Assembly: GCA_030430245.1 (NCBI GenBank)
Contig: JAUIFY010000019.1
Location: forward strand, 1-38,148
DNA length: 38,148 nucleotides
Source: a bacterium
Lineage (GTDB): Bacteria > Desulfobacterota > Binatia > UBA12015
Direction: 5' to 3'
Shown: in pieces, positions 16,428 through 27,448 of the stretch
Layout of the letters: every line of letters starts with the position of its first letter
Numbering within the stretch: the stretch's first letter is position 1
Program-made: the position numbers and the translations under genes
The notes under the pieces: generated by a model
The model's input: only the letters and a program-made list of their open reading frames with translations
What the model was told of the DNA's origin: nothing
Database searches by the model: none

Positions 16428-16987
16428 TCCGCCTCTTCGTCGCCCTCGCGCTCCTCGCGCTCCCGAGCGCCGCCGTGGCCGCGGGTGGCGCAGGCCACCA
16501 CGAACCGCAGTGGTCCCTCACCCTGTGGGGCTTCGCGAATTTTGCGATTTACTGCGCGATCATGTACCGCTTCGCGTGGCCCCTGATCAAGGAGTACCTC
16601 CAGGACCGACACGACGGCATCGTCGACGCCCTCGAGGCGGCCGCACGCGCCAAGGAAGAGGCGGAGCGTCTGAAGTCCGAGTTCGAGATGCGCATGAAGA
16701 GCCTCGAGGACGAGGCCGCACGCGCCCAGGCGGAAATCCTCGAGCTCGCGCAGAACGAGGCCAAGAAGATGGTCGATCAGGCCGAGCAGACCGCCGAACA
16801 CATTCGACGCGACGCCCAGCTCGTCGCCGACCAGGAGGTCGCCCGCGCCCGTCGCGCCCTCCAGGAGGAGTCGGCCGAGCTCGTCACGCAGATCGCCGCC
16901 GAGCTGGTCTCTGCGCAGATCCAGCCCGAAGACCAGGAGCGCTTCATCCAGGACTTCCTGGCCGAAGCCCGTGAGGAATCGCGATGA
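16424..16987 (+). CDS. atpF: ATP synthase F0 subunit b
   Basis: This 187-aa protein opens with a hydrophobic, signal-like segment (MIRLFVALALLALPSAAVAAG). A short His-containing linker and a second transmembrane helix (LWGFANFAIYCAIMYRFAWPLI) follow, then a long coiled-coil stalk rich in Ala, Glu and Arg. Two hydrophobic segments, with the first cleavable-looking, are common in deltaproteobacterial AtpF. It pairs with b' to make the heterodimeric stator. The ATGA overlaps at both ends (16424 and 16984) indicate coupled translation. Confidence 0.92.
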   Translation: MIRLFVALALLALPSAAVAAGGAGHHEPQWSLTLWGFANFAIYCAIMYRFAWPLIKEYLQDRHDGIVDALEAAARAKEEAERLKSEFEMRMKSLEDEAARAQAEILELAQNEAKKMVDQAEQTAEHIRRDAQLVADQEVARARRALQEESAELVTQIAAELVSAQIQPEDQERFIQDFLAEAREESR

Positions 16988-17532
16988 CCGGCGGATTGGC
17001 CAAGCGTTACGCGCGCGCTCTCGCGAGCGTCGCGAAAGAGGAGAACCGGCTGGAAGAGGTCGCGACCGAGCTCGACGCGATCGCGGCCTGGCTCGCCGAC
17101 GAGGAGCTATCCGAGGCCCTCACTTCGCCGGCTCTCTCCCATGAGAACCGCCAGGCGCTCGTCGCCCAGATGACGGACTCTCTGGGCCTCTCGGACCTCA
17201 CCAAGAACTTTCTCGGTCTCGTCACCGAGCAGCACCGACTCGACCACTTCGACGGAATGCGCCGCGCCTACGGCGACCTGGTCGACCGGGAGCTGGGGCG
17301 TCTCCGCGCATCCTTGCGGACCGCGCAGCCTCTCTCCGACGCGCAACAGGCCGAGATCTCCTCGGCCCTCGAAGCGCAGCACGGCAAGAAGATCCTCTTG
17401 TCGGTCGAGGTCGATCCGGCGCTCGTCGCCGGCATCACCGTCGAAATCGAAGGCAGGACCTACGACGGAAGCGCTCGCACTCAGCTCGCTCACGTCGCCC
17501 GAACCATGTCCCGTACGGGCTCCGCAGGCTGA
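16984..17532 (+). CDS. atpH: ATP synthase F1 subunit delta
   Basis: This 182-aa protein is the F1 cap of the stator (bacterial OSCP homologue). It shows the N-terminal KRYARALASVAKEENRLEEV, a helical bundle, and the C-terminal signature LLSVEVDPALVAGITVEIEGRTYDGSARTQL. It joins the b/b' stalk to the alpha3beta3 head. It overlaps atpF by 4 nt and is followed by a 60-nt gap to atpA. Confidence 0.94.
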   Translation: MTGGLAKRYARALASVAKEENRLEEVATELDAIAAWLADEELSEALTSPALSHENRQALVAQMTDSLGLSDLTKNFLGLVTEQHRLDHFDGMRRAYGDLVDRELGRLRASLRTAQPLSDAQQAEISSALEAQHGKKILLSVEVDPALVAGITVEIEGRTYDGSARTQLAHVARTMSRTGSAG

Positions 17533-17592
17533 GCGACCGCCGCGAGAGAGCATCCGACCGCGCATCAGGCAACATCGAAGGAGAATCACGAG

Positions 17593-21400
<3,808 letters not shown>

Positions 21401-21406
21401 GACCCG

Positions 21407-21802
21407 ATGCGTCTCCAACTCGTCACACCGGACCGTCAGGTCCTCGATACCGACATCGAGGAAGTCTACGCCCCGGGCATCCAGGGACAGTTCGGCGTGC
21501 TCCCCGAGCACGTGAACTTCCTGACGGCGCTCGACACGGGTGAGCTTCGCTACCGCGTGAGCGGCAAGGATCACTGGGTCGCCGTCGCCGGCGGCGTCGC
21601 GGAGGTCCTGACGGACAACGTCACGATCCTCGCGGACAGCGCCGAGCTCGCCGAAGAGATCGACACGGAAGAGGCCAAGGCCGCAGCCGCCTCCGCGGAG
21701 GCCGGCCTGAAGGATGCGGAGCCCGGAACCGCCGAGGCAACCGACCTCGCGGCCGAGCTCGCCTGGGCCCAGGCCCGACAGGCCGTCGCCGCACGCAGCT
21801 GA
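21407..21802 (+). CDS. atpC: ATP synthase F1 subunit epsilon
   Basis: This 131-aa central-stalk subunit has an N-terminal beta-sandwich (MRLQLVTPDRQVLDTDIEEVYAPGIQGQFGVLPEHVNFLTALDTGELRY) and a short C-terminal helical hairpin rich in Ala and Glu (AEEIDTEEAKAAAASAEAGLKDAE). It couples gamma rotation to F0 and can inhibit ATP hydrolysis. It is the last F1 gene of the cluster. The a (atpB) and c (atpE) genes are not in this window. Confidence 0.95.
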   Translation: MRLQLVTPDRQVLDTDIEEVYAPGIQGQFGVLPEHVNFLTALDTGELRYRVSGKDHWVAVAGGVAEVLTDNVTILADSAELAEEIDTEEAKAAAASAEAGLKDAEPGTAEATDLAAELAWAQARQAVAARS

Positions 21803-21837
21803 CCCGTTCACGAAGAGCCACCGAGGAGGCCAGGTCG

Positions 21838-22089
21838 ATGAAGCAGAGCGTTTGGGTTCTCTGGATCGGCAGCCTCGCTGCCATGTTCCTCGGCAGCGGA
21901 TGGATCGCCACCGGCGGCAAGATCGCCTTCTGGCTGACCCTGGTCGCCCACCTCGTCGAGTTCTTCGTGAACCGCACCCTCTTCGCGAGGGCGGGCGGCT
22001 CCATGGGCCACCACTTCGTCCAGACCATGATCTACGGGATCTTCCACTGGCAGCCGATCAAGGAAGAGCTCGACGCGAGGCCTGGCTGA
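21838..22089 (+). CDS. Small integral membrane protein (unknown; possibly DUF1145-like)
   Basis: This 83-aa protein has two predicted transmembrane helices (about 3-22, VWVLWIGSLAAMFLGSGWIA; and about 27-46, KIAFWLTLVAHLVEFFVN). A polar C-terminal half with GGSMGHHFVQTMIYGIFHWQPIKEE follows. GAGGAGG at 21823-21829 lies 8 nt before the ATG, a strong ribosome-binding site, so expression is likely. It follows atpC by 35 nt and may share its transcript. It resembles small predicted membrane proteins of the DUF1145 kind, but I could not confirm this, and no role in ATP synthase is shown. Confidence 0.65.
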   Translation: MKQSVWVLWIGSLAAMFLGSGWIATGGKIAFWLTLVAHLVEFFVNRTLFARAGGSMGHHFVQTMIYGIFHWQPIKEELDARPG

Positions 22090-22104
22090 GTCCCGTGCGG
22101 AGCC

Positions 22105-22126
22105 CGGGCCATCGCGTTCGGGCCCG
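22105..22126. terminator. Possible hairpin after the ATP synthase transcript
   Basis: CGGGCC (22105-22110) and GGCCCG (22121-22126) can pair around a 10-nt loop, 15 nt after the stop of the small membrane protein. No T-tract follows, so if it terminates transcription it is not a canonical intrinsic terminator. Confidence 0.25.
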
Positions 22127-22199
22127 AGTCCCCGCGTGGGTCGGCCTACCTACGCTGCACGTATTGCGCGCCTTCGAACCCCGCTGGTAGCGTCGCCTC

Positions 22200-23882
22200 A
22201 TGCGAAGAGCCCTCTTGGCTCTGATGCTGGGACTGATCGGGCCCGCCGTCGCCCTGGCCGCCGCCCCGATCGGCCCGGTCATCACCGTCGATCCGATCGG
22301 CTACGAGCCGGGAGTGGCAACCGACGACGACGGCGACTTCATCGTCGTCTGGAAGTCCGATTACGGCTACGTCGCTGGTCGCCTCTTCGAAGGCGATGGC
22401 ACTCCTCTCTCTCCCAGCTTCTCCGTGAGCGAGCCCGGTGTCTCGCTCTATGGCTACATCGATCAAGGCCCTGTCGGCGTCGCATCGGACGGAACCGATT
22501 TCGTCGTTGCGTGGTCCGGATACGAGGACACGCCCACGACGTGCACGTCCTTCGAGTGCATCTTCTCCCGGCACGTCGACTCTACGGGCACCCTGGGCAA
22601 CCAACTCGTCGTCGAGGACTCGGGGCCAGCCGAGCAGTCGAAGCACCCGAGGATCTCGGGGAACGGTGTCGGCACGTTCGTCACGGTGTGGGAGGGACTC
22701 GACGGCGACGGCGAGGGCGTCCAGGGCCGCACACTCGCCTCCGACGGTTCGGGCGCTTCCGCACAGTTCCAGGCGAACGAGACGGAGGCCCAATATCAGT
22801 GCGATGTCGGCTGGTGCGACGTGGCGGGGGGGCCGACGGGCGAGTTCATCGTCGCGTGGACGTCGGACTTCCAGGGAATCGGTCTCCGCCGCTTCGACGC
22901 CGGTGGAACCGCGCTCGCGTCCGAATCATTCGCCACCGGCTGGACCGGTGTCTATCCGATCGATCCCCAGGTCGCCTACGCAGCGAACGGCAACTTCCTC
23001 GTCGTGTGGGAATCCCGAAGCGGCAGCGACAAGATCCAGGGTCGCGCGTTCGATTCGACGAGCACGCCTCTCGGACCCGTTTTCGACATCGCCGATGCCG
23101 GAGACCCCTACCAACCCGCCGTCGCCGGCTACCCCGCCGACGACTTCGTCGTGGTCTGGCGCGGCGACGACGGCGTTCGCGGCCAGCGGTTCGATTCCGC
23201 CGGCGCCGCGATCGGTCCCGAGTTCTCCGCGACGGACTACGGCATCCACCCCGGGGTCGACACCGACGCGAACGGCAACTTCACGGTGGTCTGGACCGCC
23301 TACGATGCGGTATACGCGCAGCGCTTCGCGCCACTTCTCCCGATCCCGCTCACGGGCAAGAAGATCAAGCTCGAGGACAAAGTCCCCGACGATCCCCTCA
23401 AACGAAAGGCCCGGTGGGTCGTGAAGGATGCCGCCATCGCGCTCCCCGATCCGCTCTCGGACGGCGATCCCCGCTGCAACGCCGACCCCGTCGGTACGGT
23501 CAAGGCCTCGGTCCGCTTCTTCAGCTCTGACTCCGGACACGACACGGGCGAGATCCCACTGCCGTGCGAGCTCTGGTTCGGCTTCGGGGCGGGCACGACG
23601 CTCGCGTATCAATATCAGGACAAGAAGCTCCTCGAAGGACCGTGCAAGTTCATCAAGCTGAAGCACGGCAAGCAGATCAAAGCGACGTGCCTCGGCAAGA
23701 ACCCCCTCCACCCGTTGGAGTACGATCTCGAGATCGGAACCGACGAGAGAACCGTGCACACCGTCCTGACCCTCGGCGACCGGAAATTCTGCTCGTCGAT
23801 CCCCACCTTCAAGACCAAGGACGGCAGCGATGGAAAGCTCTTCCTCGGAAAGGACGGTCCGGCTCCCGCCCACTGCCTCTGA
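22200..23882 (+). CDS. Secreted seven-repeat (beta-propeller-like) protein with Cys-containing C-terminal domain
   Basis: This 560-aa exported protein has a signal peptide (MRRALLALMLGLIGPAVALAAA). Seven copies of a repeat of about 45-50 residues follow, each with the core [A/G]-x-(D/G)-x-FVVxW ... (Q)GRxFD-x-x-G-xxLG. The FVVxW cores are FIVVW, FVVAW, FVTVW, FIVAW, FLVVW, FVVVW and FTVVW. Seven such units would close a seven-bladed beta-propeller. After about residue 380 comes a separate domain of about 180 aa, starting LTGKKIKLEDK, with conserved-looking Cys residues (DPRCNAD, LPCELWFG, EGPCKFIKLKHGK, KATCLGKN, RKFCSSIP) and ending DGSDGKLFLGKDGPAPAHC. I have the impression that similar C-terminal domains recur in other exported proteins of uncultured deltaproteobacteria, but I cannot search for this. 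Function is unknown; binding or surface adhesion is possible. Confidence 0.85.
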   Translation: MRRALLALMLGLIGPAVALAAAPIGPVITVDPIGYEPGVATDDDGDFIVVWKSDYGYVAGRLFEGDGTPLSPSFSVSEPGVSLYGYIDQGPVGVASDGTDFVVAWSGYEDTPTTCTSFECIFSRHVDSTGTLGNQLVVEDSGPAEQSKHPRISGNGVGTFVTVWEGLDGDGEGVQGRTLASDGSGASAQFQANETEAQYQCDVGWCDVAGGPTGEFIVAWTSDFQGIGLRRFDAGGTALASESFATGWTGVYPIDPQVAYAANGNFLVVWESRSGSDKIQGRAFDSTSTPLGPVFDIADAGDPYQPAVAGYPADDFVVVWRGDDGVRGQRFDSAGAAIGPEFSATDYGIHPGVDTDANGNFTVVWTAYDAVYAQRFAPLLPIPLTGKKIKLEDKVPDDPLKRKARWVVKDAAIALPDPLSDGDPRCNADPVGTVKASVRFFSSDSGHDTGEIPLPCELWFGFGAGTTLAYQYQDKKLLEGPCKFIKLKHGKQIKATCLGKNPLHPLEYDLEIGTDERTVHTVLTLGDRKFCSSIPTFKTKDGSDGKLFLGKDGPAPAHCL

Positions 23883-23977
23883 GAACCGAGCGGCGTACCG
23901 CCGGCCCTCGTCGTTGCAGCGGGAAGACCTCGACCTCTCCGCCCGCGCCTCGAGAGCCCGGCGATCGGGGCGGGCCC

Positions 23978-25108
23978 TCAGCCGGCGGTCGCGACGAGCG
24001 GGCGGGGCGAGGCGAGCACGAACTGCACCTCGTCCGCGTCGTCGGGCCAGTCGACCTCGACGGTCTCGCCACCCTCGAGCTGCCCGGAGGCGACGAGGCG
24101 AGCGAGCGGGAAGACGAGCCGCTGCTCGAGAACGCGCTTCAAGGGCCGCGCGCCGTGCTCGGGGTCCGTTCCCTCTGCGAGCAGGCGGTCGCAGACGCGC
24201 TCGGTGTAGTCGAGCTCGATCGGATCGCCACGACGGGCGAGGCGTCGTTCGACGTTCGCGAGCTCGATCGAGAGGATCTTCTCGAGCTCCGACCGCTCGA
24301 GGCGATGGAACACCACCTTGTGGTCGAGCCGGTTCAGGAACTCGGGGGCGAACGTGCGCTTCGCGGTCCAGAGGACGGCGTCCTCGATTCGCTTGTGCAC
24401 GCGCTCGGCGGGCTCCTTCGAGCCGTTCACGAAGCCCATGCTGGGTGACAGAATGTCGCTCACGGAGCGGCTTCCGACGTTCGACGTCAGGAAGATCATG
24501 CAGCTCGAGAGATCGACTTCCTTGTTGTTGCCGAGGGTCAGGCGCGCCTTGTCGAGGATTCCGAGCAGGAGCTGCCACAGCGAGTCGTTCGCCTTCTCGA
24601 TCTCGTCGAAGAGCAGCAGCGTGAACGGATTCTCGGCCGTCTGGTACCGCGTGATGTTCGCCGACGAAAGGTACGGGCTCGTCTCCTGGTGGCCGAGGTA
24701 CCCCGGAGGCGAACCGATCAGACGCGCGATCTCGTGGCTGTGGCTGAACTCCGCGCAGTCGACCTTGAGCATCGCGCGCCGATCACCGAAGGTCGCCTCG
24801 GCGATCGCCTCGACGAGGTTCGTCTTCCCCGTACCCGTCGGGCCGAGGAACAGGAACGACCCGAGAGGTCGGTCCGGGCTCGCCAGTCCCGAGTGGTAGA
24901 TCTGGAAGGCCTGGAGAACGGCTTCGACCGCCGGGCTCTGCCCGATGACGCGCTCTCCGAGAGCGCGCCGAAGCTCCTCCACCTCCGTGCCCAGACGGTC
25001 CGGTACCAGCAGCCTCGAGCTTCGGGCCGCCGCACCCCGCCCCCCATTCGCAGATCCCCGCCGCTTCCGGCCAGGACCCCCCCTCTCGACGAGTGCCACG
25101 TCCTCCAC
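23978..25108 (-). CDS. Stand-alone AAA+ ATPase resembling the ClpB/ClpA D2 module
   Basis: This 376-aa protein is a single AAA+ module of the Clp/Hsp100 D2 type. After a basic N-terminal stretch (1-45) come ERVIGQ, Walker A GPTGTGKT (89-96), the pore-loop GSPPGYLGH with Tyr137, Walker B LLLFDE (164-169) and sensor 1 TSN (208-210). FAPEFLNRLD with the Arg finger (260) and sensor 2 in GARPLKRVLEQ follow, then a ClpB-type small C-terminal domain. There is no D1, no N domain and no middle domain, so it is not a standard ClpB. The start is GTG 25108, without a clear ribosome-binding site; a shorter form beginning near residue 43 is possible. It lies 60 nt downstream of the tail-anchored HTH gene on the same strand. 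Confidence 0.85.
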   Translation of the reverse strand: MEDVALVERGGPGRKRRGSANGGRGAAARSSRLLVPDRLGTEVEELRRALGERVIGQSPAVEAVLQAFQIYHSGLASPDRPLGSFLFLGPTGTGKTNLVEAIAEATFGDRRAMLKVDCAEFSHSHEIARLIGSPPGYLGHQETSPYLSSANITRYQTAENPFTLLLFDEIEKANDSLWQLLLGILDKARLTLGNNKEVDLSSCMIFLTSNVGSRSVSDILSPSMGFVNGSKEPAERVHKRIEDAVLWTAKRTFAPEFLNRLDHKVVFHRLERSELEKILSIELANVERRLARRGDPIELDYTERVCDRLLAEGTDPEHGARPLKRVLEQRLVFPLARLVASGQLEGGETVEVDWPDDADEVQFVLASPRPLVATAG

Positions 25109-25168
25109 GGGAAGGTCTATCGGTTGCGCGCCAGCGTCTCTTGAGTCGAAACGGGAAAAGCCCGCTCT

Positions 25169-25522
25169 TCAAAGCAGAACGAGCCACGCGACCGCCGCTC
25201 CGCCCGCGACCGCGAGCAGGGCCGCGACGACCCAGGACACGGGAATCGTCGGTGGCGGCTCCGTCGGCGGCGAGGGCTGCTTCTCCTTCCGCACCTCGTC
25301 GGCGAGATAGCGCGCGACGCACACGTCGGGATCCTTCTGGAGGAACGACGCATACCGGCGAAGGAACGGAACGACGTAGAAGCTGTCCGCGACCAGAGGC
25401 GAGTCGCCGCCTTCCATCGCGCGGAGGTAGTGGACCGGAACGTTCAGCGACTCGTGAACCTCGTCCAGCGATAGGCCCTTGGCCTCGCGCTCCCCGCGGA
25501 GCTCCTCTCCCAAGTTGGACAC
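25169..25522 (-). CDS. RodZ-like HTH protein with C-terminal transmembrane anchor
   Basis: This protein of about 117 aa has an N-terminal RodZ/HTH_25-type helix-turn-helix (LGEELRGEREAKGLSLDEVHESLNVPVHYLRAMEGGD...FLRRYASFL). A Pro-rich linker (PSPPTEPPP) follows, and one transmembrane helix (VVAALLAVAGGAAVAWLVLL) ends the protein. Unlike RodZ it has no periplasmic domain: it is tail-anchored. I chose GTG 25522 because GGAGG lies 8 nt upstream; an in-frame TTG at 25609 would add 29 residues of doubtful homology. It is followed on the same strand by the AAA+ gene and is divergent from tetR. RodZ-type HTH domains can bind MreB; here the partner is unknown. Confidence 0.75.
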   Translation of the reverse strand: MSNLGEELRGEREAKGLSLDEVHESLNVPVHYLRAMEGGDSPLVADSFYVVPFLRRYASFLQKDPDVCVARYLADEVRKEKQPSPPTEPPPTIPVSWVVAALLAVAGGAAVAWLVLL

Positions 25523-25647
25523 TGCCGTCACCTCCGCCGCGGACCCGCTGCGTGACGCCCCCAGCCGCGACCGAGCCTCAGAAATACGAAGCTCGAGAGT
25601 CCCCTTCAAGCGCAGAAGTCCCCATTTTCAGGGCCGCGAACCGTCCG

Positions 25648-25685
25648 TTGACCCCCTGGAGGGTACATACTAAACGTTCAGTATG
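25648..25685 (+). promoter_or_regulatory. Operator palindrome and -35-like element at the tetR start
   Basis: CATACTAAACGTTCAGTATG (25666-25685) is a 20-bp inverted repeat with 9 of 10 pairs matching. It includes the tetR ATG at its 3' end (25683-25685). A TTGACC hexamer at 25648-25653 fits a -35 box whose -10 would fall within the repeat. The form and position are typical of a TetR-family operator, suggesting autorepression of the tetR and acyl-CoA dehydrogenase operon. Confidence 0.75.
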
Positions 25686-26297
25686 GTCGCGCCGGCAACC
25701 GGCAAGAGCCGGCGGGCCGAGCCCGGCCGGAGCGGCATCCTGCTGACCGCGATCGACTGCTTCGCGCGGTACGGGTACGCCGGCACCTCGACCGAGCGGA
25801 TCGCCACCGCGGCGGGCGTCACCAAGGGAGCGCTCTACTACCACTTCAAGGACAAGGAGCAGCTCCTGTTCGCGGCGGTGCGAGAGCGCATCGAGGCGTT
25901 CGAGAACGTGGTGCTCGCCGAGATGGAGCGCCATCCCGACGCGATCGAGAAGCTCCGAGCCGTGACCCGGTGCTGCGCCGAGAACGCCGTCGCGGACAAC
26001 CACCGACGTTTCATCTTGACGCTGATGGTCGAAGCCATCGGCACGAACGACACCCTTTCGAACGAGTTCCGCGAGATGTTGCACCGCTTTCGCGGATTCC
26101 TTCGCCACCTGATCCGCCAGGGTCAGGAAACCGGCGCGTTCCGCCACGACATCGACGTGGCCGGCGCCGCGCAGACCTTCGTCGCCGGCATCCTCGGTCA
26201 CGAGGTCCAATTCTATCAGGACCCCGAGTCGACGGATCTCCGGCAGAGCTGCGAGATGCACGCCGATCAGTTCCTCGCCTGGATCGCCGCCACGTGA
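25683..26297 (+). CDS. TetR/AcrR family transcriptional regulator
   Basis: This 204-aa regulator has the N-terminal TetR HTH (ILLTAIDCFARYGYAGTSTERIATAAGVTKGALYYHFKDKEQLL) and an all-helical ligand-binding domain. It is encoded first in a same-strand cluster with two acyl-CoA dehydrogenases (gaps of 36 and 23 nt), and its start codon lies inside a 20-bp palindrome, so it probably represses its own operon. The inducer is likely an acyl-CoA or related ligand, inferred only from the neighbours. Translation may be leaderless or nearly so, because the promoter overlaps the start. Confidence 0.9.
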   Translation: MVAPATGKSRRAEPGRSGILLTAIDCFARYGYAGTSTERIATAAGVTKGALYYHFKDKEQLLFAAVRERIEAFENVVLAEMERHPDAIEKLRAVTRCCAENAVADNHRRFILTLMVEAIGTNDTLSNEFREMLHRFRGFLRHLIRQGQETGAFRHDIDVAGAAQTFVAGILGHEVQFYQDPESTDLRQSCEMHADQFLAWIAAT

Positions 26298-26333
26298 GTG
26301 CGGCGCCGAGCGACACTCCGAGAGGAAGACAGC

Positions 26334-27425
26334 ATGTTCGATCTTGAGTTGACCGAAGAGCAACAGCTCGTGCGCGACACCGTCGCGAGCTTTGCCCAGA
26401 ACGAGATCCGCCCGGTCGCGCGCGACAGTGACGAGAGTGGATCGATCCCCCAGAGCGTGATCGACCAGAGCTTCGAGCTCGGGCTGATCCACTCGGCCCT
26501 CCCCGAAGCGCAGGGGGGCTACGGCGAGCAGCGCTCTGCCGTCACGGGAGCCATCGTGGCCGAGGAGCTCGCCTGGGGCGACGCCTCGATCGCGATGCAC
26601 CTCCTCGCTCCGCGGCTCGTCGCCTATCCGGTGGCCGACGCAGGAACGACCGAGCAGCGCGAGAGGATCCTGCCGCGTTTCGCGAAGGGCTTCCACGCCG
26701 CGACGGCCGCCGTCGTCGAGCCCCGTTTCGATTTCGATACGACCCACTTCGAGACCAGGGCGACGCGGGAGAACGGCTCCTACGTGCTGAATGGGCACAA
26801 GTGCTTCGTTCCCCTCGCCGAGGATTCCGACCTCGTCCTCGTTCTCGCCCAGGAAGGCGACACCCAGGCCGGCTTCCTGGTCGAACGCGACGCCGAGGGG
26901 CTCGCCATCCTCGAGCGCGAGAAGAACATGGGCTTCAAGCCGCTCACGACGAACGAGATCACTCTCGAGAACGTGAAGGTCGGCGCGGAGGCGCGACTCG
27001 GTGGCGACGACGGCTTCGACGTCTCGCGGATGCTCGACCTCGCTCGCGTCGGTCTCGCGAGCCTGGCCGTCGGCCTCGCGCGCGGTGCGTACGAGTTCGC
27101 CCGCGAGTACGCGAAGGAGCGCACCGCGTTCGGTGTCCCCATCGCGCAGAAGCAGGCGATCGCCTTCATCCTCGCGGACATGGCGATCGAGGTCGACGCA
27201 TCCCGACTCCTCACGTGGGAGGCCGCCGCCAAGCTCGACAAGGGAGAGGACGCGAGCCGCGAAGCGTACGTCGCCAAGCGGTACGCCGCGAACGCGGCCC
27301 TCAAGATCGCCGACAACGCCGTCCAGGTACTCGGCGGGCACGGCTACATCCGCGACTTCCCCGTGGAGCTCTGGTTCCGCAACGCACGCGCCTTCACGTC
27401 CTTCGAAGGCATGACGCTCGTCTGA
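26334..27425 (+). CDS. Acyl-CoA dehydrogenase family protein, divergent and short
   Basis: This 363-aa protein starts at ATG 26334, behind AGAGGAAG. It has the acyl-CoA dehydrogenase fold: N-terminal helices (LTEEQQLVRDTVASFAQNEIRPVARD), a middle beta domain and C-terminal helices (YAKERTAFGVPIAQKQAIAFILADMAIEVDASRLLTWEAA...ALKIADNAVQVLGGHGYIRDFPVELWFRNARA). The usual FAD-proximal TEP-x-GSD motif is replaced by EPRFDFDTT. The protein ends at SFEGMTLV, where a Glu (358) sits at the position of the catalytic base but the normal helix after it is missing. It is paired with a canonical homologue 23 nt downstream, so it may be one half of a heteromeric enzyme. Substrate unknown. Confidence 0.88.
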   Translation: MFDLELTEEQQLVRDTVASFAQNEIRPVARDSDESGSIPQSVIDQSFELGLIHSALPEAQGGYGEQRSAVTGAIVAEELAWGDASIAMHLLAPRLVAYPVADAGTTEQRERILPRFAKGFHAATAAVVEPRFDFDTTHFETRATRENGSYVLNGHKCFVPLAEDSDLVLVLAQEGDTQAGFLVERDAEGLAILEREKNMGFKPLTTNEITLENVKVGAEARLGGDDGFDVSRMLDLARVGLASLAVGLARGAYEFAREYAKERTAFGVPIAQKQAIAFILADMAIEVDASRLLTWEAAAKLDKGEDASREAYVAKRYAANAALKIADNAVQVLGGHGYIRDFPVELWFRNARAFTSFEGMTLV

Positions 27426-27448
27426 GCGATCGACGAGGAGCAACGACG

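Noticed and set aside
22158..22190. TTCGAAC-containing stretch as a possible tRNA T-arm
   Set aside because: The flanking bases do not form the T-stem or an acceptor stem on either strand, and no anticodon arm is present.
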